From Candidatus Latescibacterota bacterium (GTDB lineage Bacteria; Latescibacterota; 4484-107; B68-G9): DNA of 14,783 nt. The stretch is from NCBI GenBank assembly GCA_012961755.1, contig DTYS01000136.1, positions 1 through 14,783 of the forward strand. Direction: 5' to 3'. The notes below the pieces were generated by a model. That model searched no databases. It was given only the letters and a program-made list of their open reading frames with translations, and was not told the DNA's origin. Each line of letters starts with the position of its first letter. Within the stretch, counting starts at the first letter, position 1. A program made the translations under genes and the position numbers. This document shows, piece by piece, positions 1 to 5,811 of this stretch.

Positions 1-1
1 C

Positions 2-157
2 TGAATTATTTGTATCTTTGTAGGATTGATACCCACTGAGATTGACCCAAATAAGAGTATCTTTTCCTGTTAAGTGATAGTCATACTTGTATGAGATAAC
101 AACTGTACCTTGGTCATCTAGCTGGTAACTATAAGTACCTGAGGCTGAATAGCTATC
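2..157 (-). CDS. Partial low-GC coding fragment, probable chimeric sequence
   Basis: Read on the minus strand this stretch is open for 52 codons with no stop. It begins after an in-frame TAG (complement of 158-160) and runs off the window edge. The peptide contains GTYSYQLDDQGTVVISYKY and is rich in Tyr, Ser, Asp, Asn and Lys, with AT-ending codons (TAT, ACA, TTA, AAA). This is unlike every other gene here. It has no start codon and no ribosome binding site, so it is an internal piece of a gene. The alternating polar/aromatic pattern suggests a beta-rich secreted or lipoprotein domain of a low-GC bacterium. That is an impression from composition, and I do not recognise the family. The abrupt switch to GC-rich DNA near 160-175 suggests a mis-joined contig rather than a native gene. 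Confidence 0.4.
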
Positions 158-176
158 CTAGCGTTTCAGGCGGCGC
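157..176. other. Composition and frame junction, likely assembly chimera breakpoint
   Basis: Left of this point the DNA is AT-rich and codes on the minus strand. Right of it the DNA is GC-rich and codes on the plus strand for the middle of a Gfo/Idh/MocA oxidoreductase. The plus frame meets a TAG at 159-161, yet family-like residues (RRVPAVVLAKRL) are already present from about 174. The family normally continues upstream for more than 100 residues, including the NAD-binding Rossmann fold. No ribosome binding site or start fits here. Both reading frames are therefore cut within the same ~20 bases, which is the signature of joined unrelated sequences. Confidence 0.6.
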
Positions 177-938
177 AGGGTCCCCGCCGTAGTCCTGGCT
201 AAGAGGCTCATGGATGAGGGGAGGATAGGGAAGGTGTACCACTGGAGGGCGGTCTACCTCCAGGACTGGATAATAGACCCGGACTTTCCCCTGGTCTGGA
301 GACTCCGTAAGGATAAGGCCGGCTCCGGCCCCCACGGCGACCTCAACGCCCACATAATAGACCTCGCCAGGTACCTGGTGGGGGAGATAACCGAGGTCGT
401 GGGGATGTGCGAGACCTTCATAAAGGAGAGGCCCCTTGTGGAGGAGGTGGAGGCCGGCCTGGGCGCGAGGGCCGGGGCCAGGAAGGGGGAGGTGACGGTC
501 GAGGACGCTATGCTCTTTTTAGCCAGGTTCGAGAACGGGGCCTTGGGTTCCTTCGAAGCCACCAGGTTCGCAGGAGGCAGGAAGAACTACAACCGCTTCG
601 AGATAAACGGAAGCAAGGGCTCCATAGTCTTCAACTTGGAGAGGCTGAACGAGCTGGAATTTTACAGCAGGGAGGACGAAGCCCAAGTCCAGGGGTTCAG
701 GACGATACTCGTGACCGATGGGCAGAACCATCCGTATATGTCCGCCTGGTGGCCTGCAGGACACATCATAGGCTGGGAGCACACTTTCGTCCACGAGGTC
801 TACGACCTTATGAACGCGATAGCCCGGGACGAGATGCCCCAACCCGACTTCGCAGACGGCGTAAGGACCCAGGAGGTGTTGGAGGCAGTGATGAGGTCCG
901 TGGAGGAGAGGTCCTGGGTGAGGACGGACGAGGTCTGA
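174..938 (+). CDS. Gfo/Idh/MocA-family sugar oxidoreductase, 5'-truncated
   Basis: This is the C-terminal two thirds of an NAD(P)-dependent sugar or cyclitol dehydrogenase. Family-like sequence starts before the first ATG at 210: RRVPAVVLAKRL precedes MDEGRIGKVYHWRAVYLQDW, a typical run from the end of the Rossmann domain into the catalytic domain. Counting from that ATG, GDLNAHIIDLARYLVGE (about 43-59) is the conserved substrate-domain motif, with H48 and D51 in the usual His/Asp positions. The following sheet (ALGSFEATRFAGGR, EINGSKGS) is also typical. The dinucleotide-binding domain and the EKP lysine motif are missing because the left end is fused to unrelated DNA, so the truncation is probably an assembly artefact. 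The substrate cannot be told from what remains. The gene ends 48 bp before the next start, with a strong hairpin between. Confidence 0.85.
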   Translation, partial: RRVPAVVLAKRLMDEGRIGKVYHWRAVYLQDWIIDPDFPLVWRLRKDKAGSGPHGDLNAHIIDLARYLVGEITEVVGMCETFIKERPLVEEVEAGLGARAGARKGEVTVEDAMLFLARFENGALGSFEATRFAGGRKNYNRFEINGSKGSIVFNLERLNELEFYSREDEAQVQGFRTILVTDGQNHPYMSAWWPAGHIIGWEHTFVHEVYDLMNAIARDEMPQPDFADGVRTQEVLEAVMRSVEERSWVRTDEV

Positions 939-944
939 GCCGAG

Positions 945-967
945 GGGGTCGGGGTTTCCCCGGCCCC
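945..967 (+). terminator. Strong GC hairpin after the oxidoreductase gene
   Basis: Bases 945-954 pair with 958-967 in a 10-bp stem around a TTT loop, with one G-T wobble (949/963) and otherwise all G-C pairs. It sits 7 bp after the stop codon at 936-938 and 20 bp before the next start. The downstream stretch has only a weak T run (GTCTTT), so it is not a textbook intrinsic terminator. It could instead be an attenuator or an mRNA-stabilising 3' structure separating expression of the oxidoreductase from the following operon. Confidence 0.45.
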
Positions 968-976
968 GTAGTCTTT

Positions 977-984
977 GGGGGAGG
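977..984 (+). promoter_or_regulatory. Ribosome binding site deciding the hydrolase start
   Basis: GGGGGAGG lies just upstream of ATG 987. The alternative TTG at 975 has no such sequence before it. The spacer of 2 nt is unusually short, so a GTG at 996 remains possible, but starting there would trim the conserved first strand. Confidence 0.45.
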
Positions 985-986
985 AT

Positions 987-1967
987 ATGCCAAAGGTGAT
1001 ACTTCTGGTGATAGACCAGCTTCCGGGACATTGGGTCGAGGGGGTGGAGGTCGCAGATGGGATGCCCCCCGTGAACGTATGGGGTTACCACAGGAAGGGG
1101 CTCGTGCCCAACTTCTCACATCTCATAGAAGAAGGAATCTTCGCCTTTGCGTGGAACAGGGGGGAGTGCAACACCCCCTACGGTATGAAGTACCTGGCCA
1201 CAGGCAGGTACGATGTGGGCTCGGTTTGGAGGTCCGAGGGCGGACAGATGTACTATTCGGGGAACGAGGTCGTCGGACTCTTCGAGTTCGCAAAGCACCA
1301 CGACCCGGTACGCATAAAGGCCGCGACCTTCACGACCGATTACTGGGCCGCCCCGGGGTACTTCTACACGGCAGCGGACACCTACGCCCTCCCGGCCTCC
1401 TTCCCGGACGAGAGAATGTGGAGGGAGTACGCCATGCCTTACTTGAGGCTTCGGAAGGACAGGAACTTGGTCTACATCTACTTCCCGGTCATGGACGCGG
1501 TCTCGTACTGCCCCTCGTTCTTAGAACCCTGGCCGCACTCCAAGTTCTCGAAACATAGTTATATGTTGTTCCTGGATTCGCTCTTGGGCGAGGTCGTGGA
1601 GTTCCTGCAGGCCGAAGGGTTCTGGGACGGGACGTACCTCATAGTGGCCTCGGACCACGGTTACCACGCAGGATGTTCCACTGCCAGGAAGGAGGGGGCT
1701 ACGGGCCCCAACTGGTGCTGCGACCATCCTGGGCCGCACGACTGCGAAGTGTGGGACTTCGAAAACGACAGGTCTGAGGGCGAATATTCCGGCTGCACGA
1801 GGAGGACGCTCTTCCTGATCTCCGGAGGAGCGCTCGAGCCTTCCCTCAGGGGGAGGGTTGTAGAGGAGGCGGAGATAATAGATGTGGCCCCTACTGTAGC
1901 GGATGTTATGGACCTGCCCTACGAGTGCGAAGGGAAGTCCATATTCAGGAGGCTGAAGGAGGTGTGA
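987..1967 (+). CDS. Alkaline-phosphatase/sulfatase-superfamily hydrolase
   Basis: Predicted 326-residue metal-dependent phospho- or sulfo-ester hydrolase. Superfamily landmarks in order: N-terminal strand MPKVILLVIDQLPGHW with metal ligand D10; PNFSHLIEEG at 41-50; a nucleophile-helix segment ECNTPYGMKYLATGRYD at 60-76; a second metal aspartate region FPVMDAVSY with D170; ASDHGYHAG with D223 and H224; and IDVAPTVADVMDLP near the end, like the vDlaPTlldl motif of sulfatases. Nucleophile identity is unclear: the sulfatase C-x-P-S-R motif is absent and C61 or T63 could serve. Residues 230-270 form an unusual Cys/His-rich insertion (C230, C244, C245, H247, H251, C253, C270). At 326 residues it is short for a sulfatase. 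ATG 987 is preferred over an upstream TTG at 975 because GGGGGAGG (977-984) precedes it, though the spacer is only 2 nt. hflK starts 1 bp after its stop. There is no signal peptide. Confidence 0.8.
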   Translation: MPKVILLVIDQLPGHWVEGVEVADGMPPVNVWGYHRKGLVPNFSHLIEEGIFAFAWNRGECNTPYGMKYLATGRYDVGSVWRSEGGQMYYSGNEVVGLFEFAKHHDPVRIKAATFTTDYWAAPGYFYTAADTYALPASFPDERMWREYAMPYLRLRKDRNLVYIYFPVMDAVSYCPSFLEPWPHSKFSKHSYMLFLDSLLGEVVEFLQAEGFWDGTYLIVASDHGYHAGCSTARKEGATGPNWCCDHPGPHDCEVWDFENDRSEGEYSGCTRRTLFLISGGALEPSLRGRVVEEAEIIDVAPTVADVMDLPYECEGKSIFRRLKEV

Positions 1968-1968
1968 G

Positions 1969-2937
1969 ATGCTTAGACCAGATTTTGAGAGGAACCCGAG
2001 GCTGGACTTCGAGTTCAACAGGAGGATACCTTACTACATATTGGCCGGGTTGGCCTTCCTCTGGCTTCTGAGCGGGATATACATAGTGGGGCCGGGCGAG
2101 CAAGGGGTGGTAAGGAGGTTCGGGAGGATGGTGAGGGTGGTGGGACCTGGACCCCACTGGCACCTCCCCTTCCCGATAGAGAAGGTCAACATCCCGAAGG
2201 TGACGGAGGTGCGCAGGATAGAGATAGGTTTCAGGACCGTACATCCGGGCCCCCCGGCGAGGTACGTGGACGTGCCCGAGGAAGCCCTCATGCTCACGGG
2301 AGACGAGAACATAGTCCACTGCGAGGTGGTGGTCCAGTATAGGATAAAGGACGCCCCGAGGTACCTCTTCAACGTGAGGGGACAAAGGGAGCTCGTAAAG
2401 GACGCATCCGAGGCTGCCCTCAGGCAGGTGATAGGGAGACATAAGATAGATGAGGTCCTCACTGAAAAGAAGTCTGAGATACAGCAGGAGATCCAGAAGA
2501 AGCTCCAGGAGCTTATGGACCTCTACGATGCGGGTATATCCATCGTGCTGGTTAAGTTTCAGGACGTGAGGGCTCCCAAGGAGGTGGACTCGGCCTTCAA
2601 GGATGTGGCGAGCGCCAGGGAGGACAGGGAGAGGCTCGTACAGGAGGCGGAGGCGTACAGGAACGATGTGCTCCCTAAGGCCAGGGGCCAGGCCGAGAAG
2701 ATGATCAAGGAAGCGGAAGCCTATAAGATAGAGAGGATCCAGCGAGCTAAGGGGGATGTAGCGAGGTTCTTGGCGATGCTCAGGGAGTACAGGAGGGCCA
2801 AGGAGGTAACGAGGACCAGGCTCTACATAGAGACCATGGAGAGGGTCCTTCCGAGGGTGAAGAAGTACATCGTTGAGGGCAAGGGAACCCTGAACCTCCT
2901 GCCCTTGGGAAAGGTCGTCCGAGGAGGTGCAAGATGA
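1969..2937 (+). CDS. hflK: HflK, SPFH-domain membrane protease-modulator subunit
   Basis: HflK forms a large dome with HflC on the outer face of the inner membrane and in model bacteria encloses and modulates the FtsH protease. The 322-residue product has a short N-terminal cytoplasmic segment, one membrane helix (about 22-40, YYILAGLAFLWLLSGIYIVG), then the SPFH/Band-7 domain starting GPGEQGVVRRFGRMVRVVGPG. The HflK hallmark MLTGDENIVHCEVVVQYRI spans about 108-126. A long charged coiled coil rich in Ala, Glu, Lys and Arg (about 205-300) follows, and the C-terminus is hydrophobic (LNLLPLG). It lacks the Gly/Pro-rich N-terminal extension seen in proteobacterial HflK. ATG 1969 starts 1 bp after the upstream stop, and its TGA overlaps the hflC ATG (ATGA), showing translational coupling. 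ftsH is not in the window. Confidence 0.93.
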   Translation: MLRPDFERNPRLDFEFNRRIPYYILAGLAFLWLLSGIYIVGPGEQGVVRRFGRMVRVVGPGPHWHLPFPIEKVNIPKVTEVRRIEIGFRTVHPGPPARYVDVPEEALMLTGDENIVHCEVVVQYRIKDAPRYLFNVRGQRELVKDASEAALRQVIGRHKIDEVLTEKKSEIQQEIQKKLQELMDLYDAGISIVLVKFQDVRAPKEVDSAFKDVASAREDRERLVQEAEAYRNDVLPKARGQAEKMIKEAEAYKIERIQRAKGDVARFLAMLREYRRAKEVTRTRLYIETMERVLPRVKKYIVEGKGTLNLLPLGKVVRGGAR

Positions 2938-3785
2938 GGGGGCTTATATGGATAGGGGTCTTAATATTGGGCGTAGTGATGGTCCTGAGCATGGTGACGT
3001 TTACGGTGGACGGGACGAACCAGGCCGTGGTCGTCAGGATGGGGGAACCCGTCAGGGTGGTGAAGGAGCCGGGGCTACATCTCAAGCTCCCCTTCCCGGT
3101 GGAGACCGTACACAAATTCGACAGGAGGCTTCTGGAGTACGACTCCGCTCCGGCACAGATCTACACTAAGGACAAGAAGAACCTTATAGTCGACAACTAC
3201 GCCCGCTGGCGGATAGTCGTCCCTTTGGCCTTCCTCAGGACCGTGCGTACCGAGGCCGGGGCCCTTTCCCGTCTGGACGACATAGTGTACGCAGTCCTCA
3301 GGGAAGAGCTCGGCAGACACACGCTCTCCGAGGTCGTGGCCAAGAACAGGGAGCTGATAATGAGGACCGTCACCCAGAAGTGCGACTGGGCGGCGGAGAA
3401 GCTCGGGATAGAGGTGGTGGACGTGAGGATAAAGAGGGCCGACCTCCCCAGGGAGAACGAGAGGTACGTGTTCGACAGGATGAGGGCGGAAAGACACAAG
3501 ATGGCTAACCAGTACCGCTCCGAAGGAGAGGAGATGGCCCTTAAGATACGGGCTCAAACAGACTTAGAGAAACGGCGGATTCTGGCCGAGGCTTACAGGA
3601 AGGCCGAGGAAATAAAGGGCGAGGGCGATGCGGAAGCCTCAAGGATATACGCGGAGGCGTACAAGGAGGACCCAGAGTTCTACGCCTTCATCAGGTCGCT
3701 CCAGGCCTACGATGCTGTTATGGATTCTTCTACTGTGCTCGTCCTCCCTCCCGAGGGTCCCTTCCTCCGCTACCTCCGTAGGTAG
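2934..3785 (+). CDS. hflC: HflC, SPFH-domain partner of HflK
   Basis: Second subunit of the HflKC complex, 283 residues. An N-terminal membrane helix (about 3-21, GLIWIGVLILGVVMVLSMV) is followed by the SPFH domain: VDGTNQAVVVRMGEPVRVV, then PGLHLKLPFPVETVHKFDRR and QIYTKDKKNLIVDNYARWRI. These match the HflC pattern of a 'tkDkk' strand where HflK has 'tgDen'. The RADLPRENERYVFDRMRAER segment and the long helical coil with LEKRRILAEAYRKAEEIKGE and GDAEASRIYAEAY are diagnostic of HflC, as is the late FYAFIRSLQAYDAVMDSSTVL motif. Its start overlaps the hflK stop by 4 bp. Its 3' end overlaps the next gene by 74 bp in another frame. Confidence 0.93.
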   Translation: MRGLIWIGVLILGVVMVLSMVTFTVDGTNQAVVVRMGEPVRVVKEPGLHLKLPFPVETVHKFDRRLLEYDSAPAQIYTKDKKNLIVDNYARWRIVVPLAFLRTVRTEAGALSRLDDIVYAVLREELGRHTLSEVVAKNRELIMRTVTQKCDWAAEKLGIEVVDVRIKRADLPRENERYVFDRMRAERHKMANQYRSEGEEMALKIRAQTDLEKRRILAEAYRKAEEIKGEGDAEASRIYAEAYKEDPEFYAFIRSLQAYDAVMDSSTVLVLPPEGPFLRYLRR

Positions 3786-4602
3786 CTGGGAGGTAGTGCG
3801 TTGCGAGCACGGGGACGTGCTCTACCTTCCCCCGTATCGTGAGCTGGCCCTCAGGGTGGCCGAAGTCCTGGACCGGGAGTACGAGAGGGTGGGGAGGGGC
3901 GTAGGTTACGAAGGGAACGTGGCGGTGAGGGCCTTTTTAGCTCCCTCCGAAGAGGTCTTCGATGAGCTCACTTCGGGCAGGGTCCCGGACTGGGGCAAGG
4001 GGTGCGCCCTTCCAGCGTACGGGGTGATAGTGCTCCAGCCCTCCAGGGAGGGACCAGGGGGCCTGAGGACGACCTTAGCCCACGAAGTGAGCCACGTGCT
4101 CCTCCACAGGGCCGTCGGAGGAAAGCCCCTGCCCAGGTGGTTCGACGAAGGGGTGGCGATGTGGTACGCCTTGGAGTGGGGAAGGGCCCACAGCTTCAGG
4201 CTGGCCTTGGCCTCGCTCTTGGGGAGGCTGGTACCCCTGGAGGAGGTGGACGAGGTGCTCTCATTCAGCTCGGAGGAAGCGGAATTGGCGTACGCGGAGA
4301 GCTTCTCGGCGGTCGTATTCCTCCTGAGCCGATACGGCGGGGACTCGGTCCGGAGGATCACGAAGTTCATGAGGGAGGGGGACTCCTTCCGTGAGGCCCT
4401 GAGCCGGACGACGGGCCTTTCCTACGATGCCTTCCTCGGGGAGTGGCGCAGTTACATACGGAGGAAGTACGATGTAGTACTAGTCCTCTCGGAGGGGCCA
4501 TGCCTTTGGATAGGTGTGGCCCTTCTGTTCCTCTTAGTGTACATGGTCAAGAGGAGGAAGGCCAAAAGGACGGAGGAGGAAAAGGAATGGGAGATAGATT
4601 AA
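3712..4602 (+). CDS. Membrane-anchored extracytoplasmic HExxH peptidase (peptidase MA-like)
   Basis: Predicted 296-residue zinc metallopeptidase of the gluzincin type. A signal-peptide-like N-terminus (MLLWILLLCSSSLPRVPSSA) leads into a soluble domain. The active site is HEVSH at 124-128, with third ligand E146 in LPRWFDEGVAMWY. The segment AYAESFSAVVFLLSRYGGDS and the GLSYDAFLGEWRSY end (236-248) are typical of peptidase_MA-like proteins. A second membrane helix (about 264-279) is followed by KRRKAKR and an acidic tail, so by the positive-inside rule the catalytic domain faces outside and the tail is cytoplasmic. ATG 3712 was chosen because it supplies the signal peptide. It lies inside hflC in another frame and has only a weak ribosome binding site, so translation is probably coupled. 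The frame is open upstream to 3628, but that part shadows hflC. The peptidase domain lies on the same membrane side as the HflKC SPFH domains. Substrate unknown. Confidence 0.8.
   Translation: MLLWILLLCSSSLPRVPSSATSVGSWEVVRCEHGDVLYLPPYRELALRVAEVLDREYERVGRGVGYEGNVAVRAFLAPSEEVFDELTSGRVPDWGKGCALPAYGVIVLQPSREGPGGLRTTLAHEVSHVLLHRAVGGKPLPRWFDEGVAMWYALEWGRAHSFRLALASLLGRLVPLEEVDEVLSFSSEEAELAYAESFSAVVFLLSRYGGDSVRRITKFMREGDSFREALSRTTGLSYDAFLGEWRSYIRRKYDVVLVLSEGPCLWIGVALLFLLVYMVKRRKAKRTEEEKEWEID
4574..4579 (+). promoter_or_regulatory. Ribosome binding site of the oligogalacturonate-lyase gene
   Basis: A perfect AGGAGG with a 7-nt spacer precedes ATG 4587. It selects this start over the in-frame ATG at 4605 and implies a 16-bp overlap with the peptidase gene. 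Confidence 0.6.
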
Positions 4603-5741
4603 GGATGGCAAAGGGGGAGAGGTTTCCCGCGGAATGGAAGACGTTCAGGGATGGGGAGACCGGGGCCCTGGTCAGACAGTTGACGGACTATAAGGGCCAC
4701 AGCCATCACCTCTACTTCACGAACTCCGGATGGTACGATGGAGGAACGAGGCTACTGTTCGGCTCCGACAGGGATAATCGCACCAACCTCTTCAGCCTGA
4801 ACATGGAAGACGGTACCATACTTCAGCTCACCGACCTTCCTCCTGGGGAGGACGTCAGCTTCCTCTCGGCCTCTGTGAACCCTGTAAGGCCGGAGTGCTA
4901 CTACTGGGCAGGTAGGGTCCTATGGGCTCTTGACCTTAGGACCCTCGAGGAGAGGCCCCTGTACGAACGTCCTGAAGGCTTCCGTGGGAGCATAACGAGC
5001 GTGACCGCGGACGGGAGGTACGTCTGCACTTCCATATGGCAGGAGGTGCTCCCAACGGAGCTGGACAGGGGCTACGTCGGCTTCAGGGAGACCTGGGAGG
5101 CGAGGCCCCTTTCTAAGGTCTTGAGGGTCCCGGTGGACGGGGGTAAGGCTGAGGTGTTGCACGAAGAGAGGTACTGGATAGGCCACGTCAACACATCTCC
5201 TAAGAAGCCGGAACTTCTGACGTTCTGCCACGAGGGGCCCTGGACCCTCGTGGACCAGAGGATATGGGGCCTGGACCTGAGGACCGGAAGGGTGTGGCCC
5301 ATAAGGCCCACGGGGCCGGGCGAGAGGGTGGGGCACGAATTCTGGTTTTCGGACGGGGAGAGGGTGGGATACCACGGCTCCACCCCCGAAGGTCCCATCT
5401 TCGGTGCGGCGAGGTGGGACGGGAGGGAGGTCTCGGAGTTCCCCATACCTCCGGGCTCCACGCATCTGCATTGTAGGGACCTGGACCTCGTGGTAGGGGA
5501 TGGAAGCTCTGAGGACCCGTACCTGCTCCTTTGGAGGTTCCGGGGGGACGAGGCAGAGGGACCCCGACGCTTGGTCCGGCACAGGGGCTCCTTCCACGTT
5601 CAGCAGCTCCACGTACATCCGAGGTTTACGGAGGACGGCGGGGGGGTGATCTACACGAGCGACCATACCGGATACGGAAACTTGTACTTGGTGGAGGTGC
5701 CCGAGTTCGAGGAACTTCCTGAACATATGGAAGCCCTATGA
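4587..5741 (+). CDS. Oligogalacturonate lyase-like beta-propeller protein (PL22 family)
   Basis: The 384-residue product matches oligogalacturonate lyases, which split unsaturated digalacturonate by metal-assisted beta-elimination at the end of pectin breakdown. The family opening is clear: FPAEWKTFRDGETGALVRQL, then GHSHHLYFTNSGWYDGG and RLLFGSDRDNRTNLFSLN. The later propeller carries the expected metal-site pattern: GHVNTSP (His of the base region), GHEFWFSDGE, and QQLHVHPRFTEDG, where Q-x-x-H-x-H corresponds to the Gln/His/His manganese ligands known from Yersinia OGL. There is no signal peptide, which fits the cytoplasmic location of these enzymes. No pectate lyase, rhamnogalacturonan or hexuronate genes are visible nearby, so its substrate could be a different uronate. 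PL22-like proteins outside classic pectin loci are of uncertain activity. It is the last gene of the left block. Confidence 0.85.
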   Translation: MGDRLRMAKGERFPAEWKTFRDGETGALVRQLTDYKGHSHHLYFTNSGWYDGGTRLLFGSDRDNRTNLFSLNMEDGTILQLTDLPPGEDVSFLSASVNPVRPECYYWAGRVLWALDLRTLEERPLYERPEGFRGSITSVTADGRYVCTSIWQEVLPTELDRGYVGFRETWEARPLSKVLRVPVDGGKAEVLHEERYWIGHVNTSPKKPELLTFCHEGPWTLVDQRIWGLDLRTGRVWPIRPTGPGERVGHEFWFSDGERVGYHGSTPEGPIFGAARWDGREVSEFPIPPGSTHLHCRDLDLVVGDGSSEDPYLLLWRFRGDEAEGPRRLVRHRGSFHVQQLHVHPRFTEDGGGVIYTSDHTGYGNLYLVEVPEFEELPEHMEAL

Positions 5742-5772
5742 GGAAGAGGGTCGGCCAGAGGTGACGGGGAAG

Positions 5773-5801
5773 TTGCGTCCCTCGGAAAAATATTATATAT
5801 T
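5773..5801 (+). promoter_or_regulatory. Sigma-70-type promoter for the ROK regulator operon, probably leaderless
   Basis: TTGCGT (5773-5778) and TATATT (5796-5801) are separated by 17 bp, an optimal bacterial -35/-10 arrangement. They lie in an AT-rich island (5786-5810) that stands out in this GC-rich window. A transcript starting about 6-8 bases after the -10 would begin at about 5808-5810, on the ATG of the regulator gene. That gene has no Shine-Dalgarno sequence, which fits leaderless translation. Confidence 0.6.
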
Positions 5802-5811
5802 TTAACAAAAT
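5799..5811. promoter_or_regulatory. Candidate operator overlapping the -10 and start codon
   Basis: ATTTT-AAC-AAAAT is a perfect inverted repeat with 5-bp arms and a 3-bp centre. It covers the end of the -10 element, the expected transcription start and the first bases of the regulator ORF. ROK-family repressors bind AT-rich palindromes and often control themselves, so autoregulation is plausible. The site is short, and in an AT-rich patch chance is a real alternative. Confidence 0.35.

Noticed and set aside
407..1558. Long plus-strand ORF of 383 codons overlapping the oxidoreductase and hydrolase genes
   Set aside because: It is an Arg/Gly-rich out-of-frame shadow caused by high GC and covers two clearly homologous genes in other frames.
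4920..5726. Minus-strand ORF of 268 codons within the lyase gene
   Set aside because: It is antisense to a well-supported PL22 protein and its composition is typical of a GC-driven shadow.
5785..5803. Archaeal TATA box upstream of the ROK gene
   Set aside because: The AT-rich element lies only about 10-15 bases before the ATG, too close for a TATA box about 25 bases from a leaderless start. Bacterial -35/-10 spacing fits better and hflKC indicates a bacterium.
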